Source: Sphingomonas sp. (GTDB lineage: Bacteria; Pseudomonadota; Alphaproteobacteria; Sphingomonadales; Sphingomonadaceae). Taken from it: a stretch of 64,000 bases of DNA. The notes below the pieces were generated by a model that was given only the letters and a program-made list of their open reading frames with translations, had not been told where the DNA came from and made no database searches. The stretch lies in the NCBI GenBank assembly GCA_003248865.1, contig QFPK01000017.1, positions 1-64,000 of the forward strand, written 5' to 3'. The translations under genes and the position numbers were made by a program. Position 1 is the stretch's first letter. Each line of letters begins with the position of its first letter. Positions 62,924 through 64,000 of the stretch are shown here, in pieces.

Positions 62924-64000
62924 ATGGCGACAGCCGCCGACTCCCTTGCCCAGAATCTGAGCTTCGCCAACTTCTCCAAGGCGACTGACCTGAAGAAGCG
63001 CCTGTGGTTCACCGTGGGCGCTTTGATCGTTTTCCGGCTCTGCTCCTTCGTGCCGCTGCCCGGCATCGACCCGCAGGCCCTGTCCGAGCTGTTCAATCGC
63101 ACCTCCGGCGGCATGCTCGATTTCTTCAACATGTTTTCGGGCGGTGCGCTGGAGCGGATGTCGATCATCGCGCTTGGCATCATGCCCTATATCACCGCCT
63201 CCATCGTGGTGCAGCTGATGGGCTCCATCTACGAGCCCTGGAAGGCGTTGAAGAAGGAAGGCGAAAGCGGCCGGAAGAAGCTGAACCAATATACCCGTTT
63301 CGGCACCGTCGTGCTCACCATCTTCCAAGGCTATGGCATCGCCGTCGGCCTTGAAAGCTGGGGTGCGTCCTCCGGCGTCTCCGCCGTGATCGATCCGGGC
63401 TGGTTCTTCCGCATCTCCACCATCATCACGCTGCTGGGCGGCACGCTGTTCCTGATGTGGCTGGGTGAGCAGATCACCAGCCGCGGCATCGGCAACGGCA
63501 TTTCGCTCATTATCATGGCCGGCATCGTTGCGCAGGTTCCCGTCGCGATCGGCGGCCTGTTCGAACAAGGCCGCACCGGCGCCATCTCCGCGGGCTTCAT
63601 TCTCGCCGTGCTGATTGTCGGCCTTGGCGTCATTGCCTTCATCTGCCTGATGGAGCGTGCGCAGCGCCGAGTGCCGATCCAGTATCCAAAGCGCCAGCAG
63701 GGCAATCGCATGTTCCAGGGCGATACCAGCCACCTGCCGCTGAAGCTGAACACGGCCGGCGTGATCCCGCCGATCTTCGCCTCGTCGCTGTTGCTGCTGC
63801 CGCTCACGGTCGCACAGTTTATGGGCCAGGAAGGTGGACCGGACTGGCTGCTCAGCGTTACCACTTCGCTGCAGCATGGCGCACCGCTCTACATGGCGCT
63901 TTATGCCGGCGGCATCATCTTCTTCAGTTTCTTCTACACCGCTGTGGTGTTCAACCCGGAGGAAACTGCCGAGAACCTGAAAAAGCAGGGCGGTTTCGTG
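62924..64000 (+). CDS. secY: preprotein translocase subunit SecY (3' end outside window)
   Basis: The first 359 residues are present; the frame is still open at the window end (family about 440-455 aa). MATAADSLAQNLSFANFSKA start, LKKRLWFTVGALIVFRL first helix, plug region FNMFSGGALERMSIIALGIMPYITASI, LGEQITSRGIGNGISLIIMAGIV, and the RMFQGDTSHLPLKLNTAGVIPPIFA segment. Channel of the Sec pathway; partner of the SecA encoded at 41577. AGGATGAG precedes the ATG. Confidence 0.96.
   Translation, partial: MATAADSLAQNLSFANFSKATDLKKRLWFTVGALIVFRLCSFVPLPGIDPQALSELFNRTSGGMLDFFNMFSGGALERMSIIALGIMPYITASIVVQLMGSIYEPWKALKKEGESGRKKLNQYTRFGTVVLTIFQGYGIAVGLESWGASSGVSAVIDPGWFFRISTIITLLGGTLFLMWLGEQITSRGIGNGISLIIMAGIVAQVPVAIGGLFEQGRTGAISAGFILAVLIVGLGVIAFICLMERAQRRVPIQYPKRQQGNRMFQGDTSHLPLKLNTAGVIPPIFASSLLLLPLTVAQFMGQEGGPDWLLSVTTSLQHGAPLYMALYAGGIIFFSFFYTAVVFNPEETAENLKKQGGFV

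Overview
The window is GC-rich chromosomal DNA from an alphaproteobacterium, most likely Sphingomonadales. The indications are a PEPxxWA-CTERM protein, a large TonB-dependent receptor, a ribosomal protein S5 with a long Gly/Arg-rich N-terminal extension, alphaproteobacterial AddAB, AmgK-MurU and MlaEFD-type operons, and a single str-S10-spc ribosomal cluster. Genus-level assignment is not possible from the sequence alone.

Layout. (1) 0-5.4 kb: a broken Crp/Fnr regulator, then a sulfatase locus: DUF1622 membrane protein, phosphate/anion-selective-type porin and formylglycine-generating enzyme (FGE) in one tightly packed minus-strand operon, a divergent DUF202 membrane protein, and an arylsulfatase with a C-T-A-G-R maturation motif. 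(2) 5.4-11.6 kb: an accessory region with a divergent TetR regulator, a GabD-type aldehyde dehydrogenase, a truncated crotonase, two small unknown exported proteins, an MFS transporter coupled to a 41-residue membrane micropeptide, and an integrase remnant next to a tRNA-Met gene. (3) 11.7-37.4 kb: mostly housekeeping. It holds the Mla-type lipid transport operon, nuclease, HAD phosphatase, MsrPQ, aspartate aminotransferase, PEP-CTERM protein, PabB-PabC fusion, MscS, GAP-family transporter, AhcY, then the run tsaE / DUF4239-like / amgK / murU / addB / addA / trxA, a GST, an NTF2-like protein and argJ. (4) 37.4-41.5 kb: a two-gene operon of a TonB receptor and a CehA/McbA-type PHP hydrolase, preceded by three 11-bp-spaced PhoB-like half-sites. 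(5) 41.6-48.5 kb: secA followed by four successive perfect hairpins, DUF423, an AT-rich islet, sodC, a crotonase and an exported amidohydrolase. (6) 48.5 kb to the end: rpsL-rpsG-fusA-tuf-rpsJ through rplO and the start of secY, with three strong hairpins between genes.

Functionally, the sulfatase and FGE form an enzyme/maturase pair, and the porin and two small membrane proteins may serve substrate or product traffic. AmgK and MurU recycle cell-wall MurNAc/GlcNAc. AddAB performs recombinational break repair. MsrPQ, SodC and thioredoxin deal with oxidative damage. The TonB/PHP operon looks like a phosphate-starvation scavenging unit. The best candidates for something undescribed are that TonB/PHP operon with its Pho-box-like repeats, the sulfatase locus with its uncharacterised membrane partners, the MFS-micropeptide pair, the two-gene small exported protein operon, and the RNA hairpins of the secA 3' region and the ribosomal operon.
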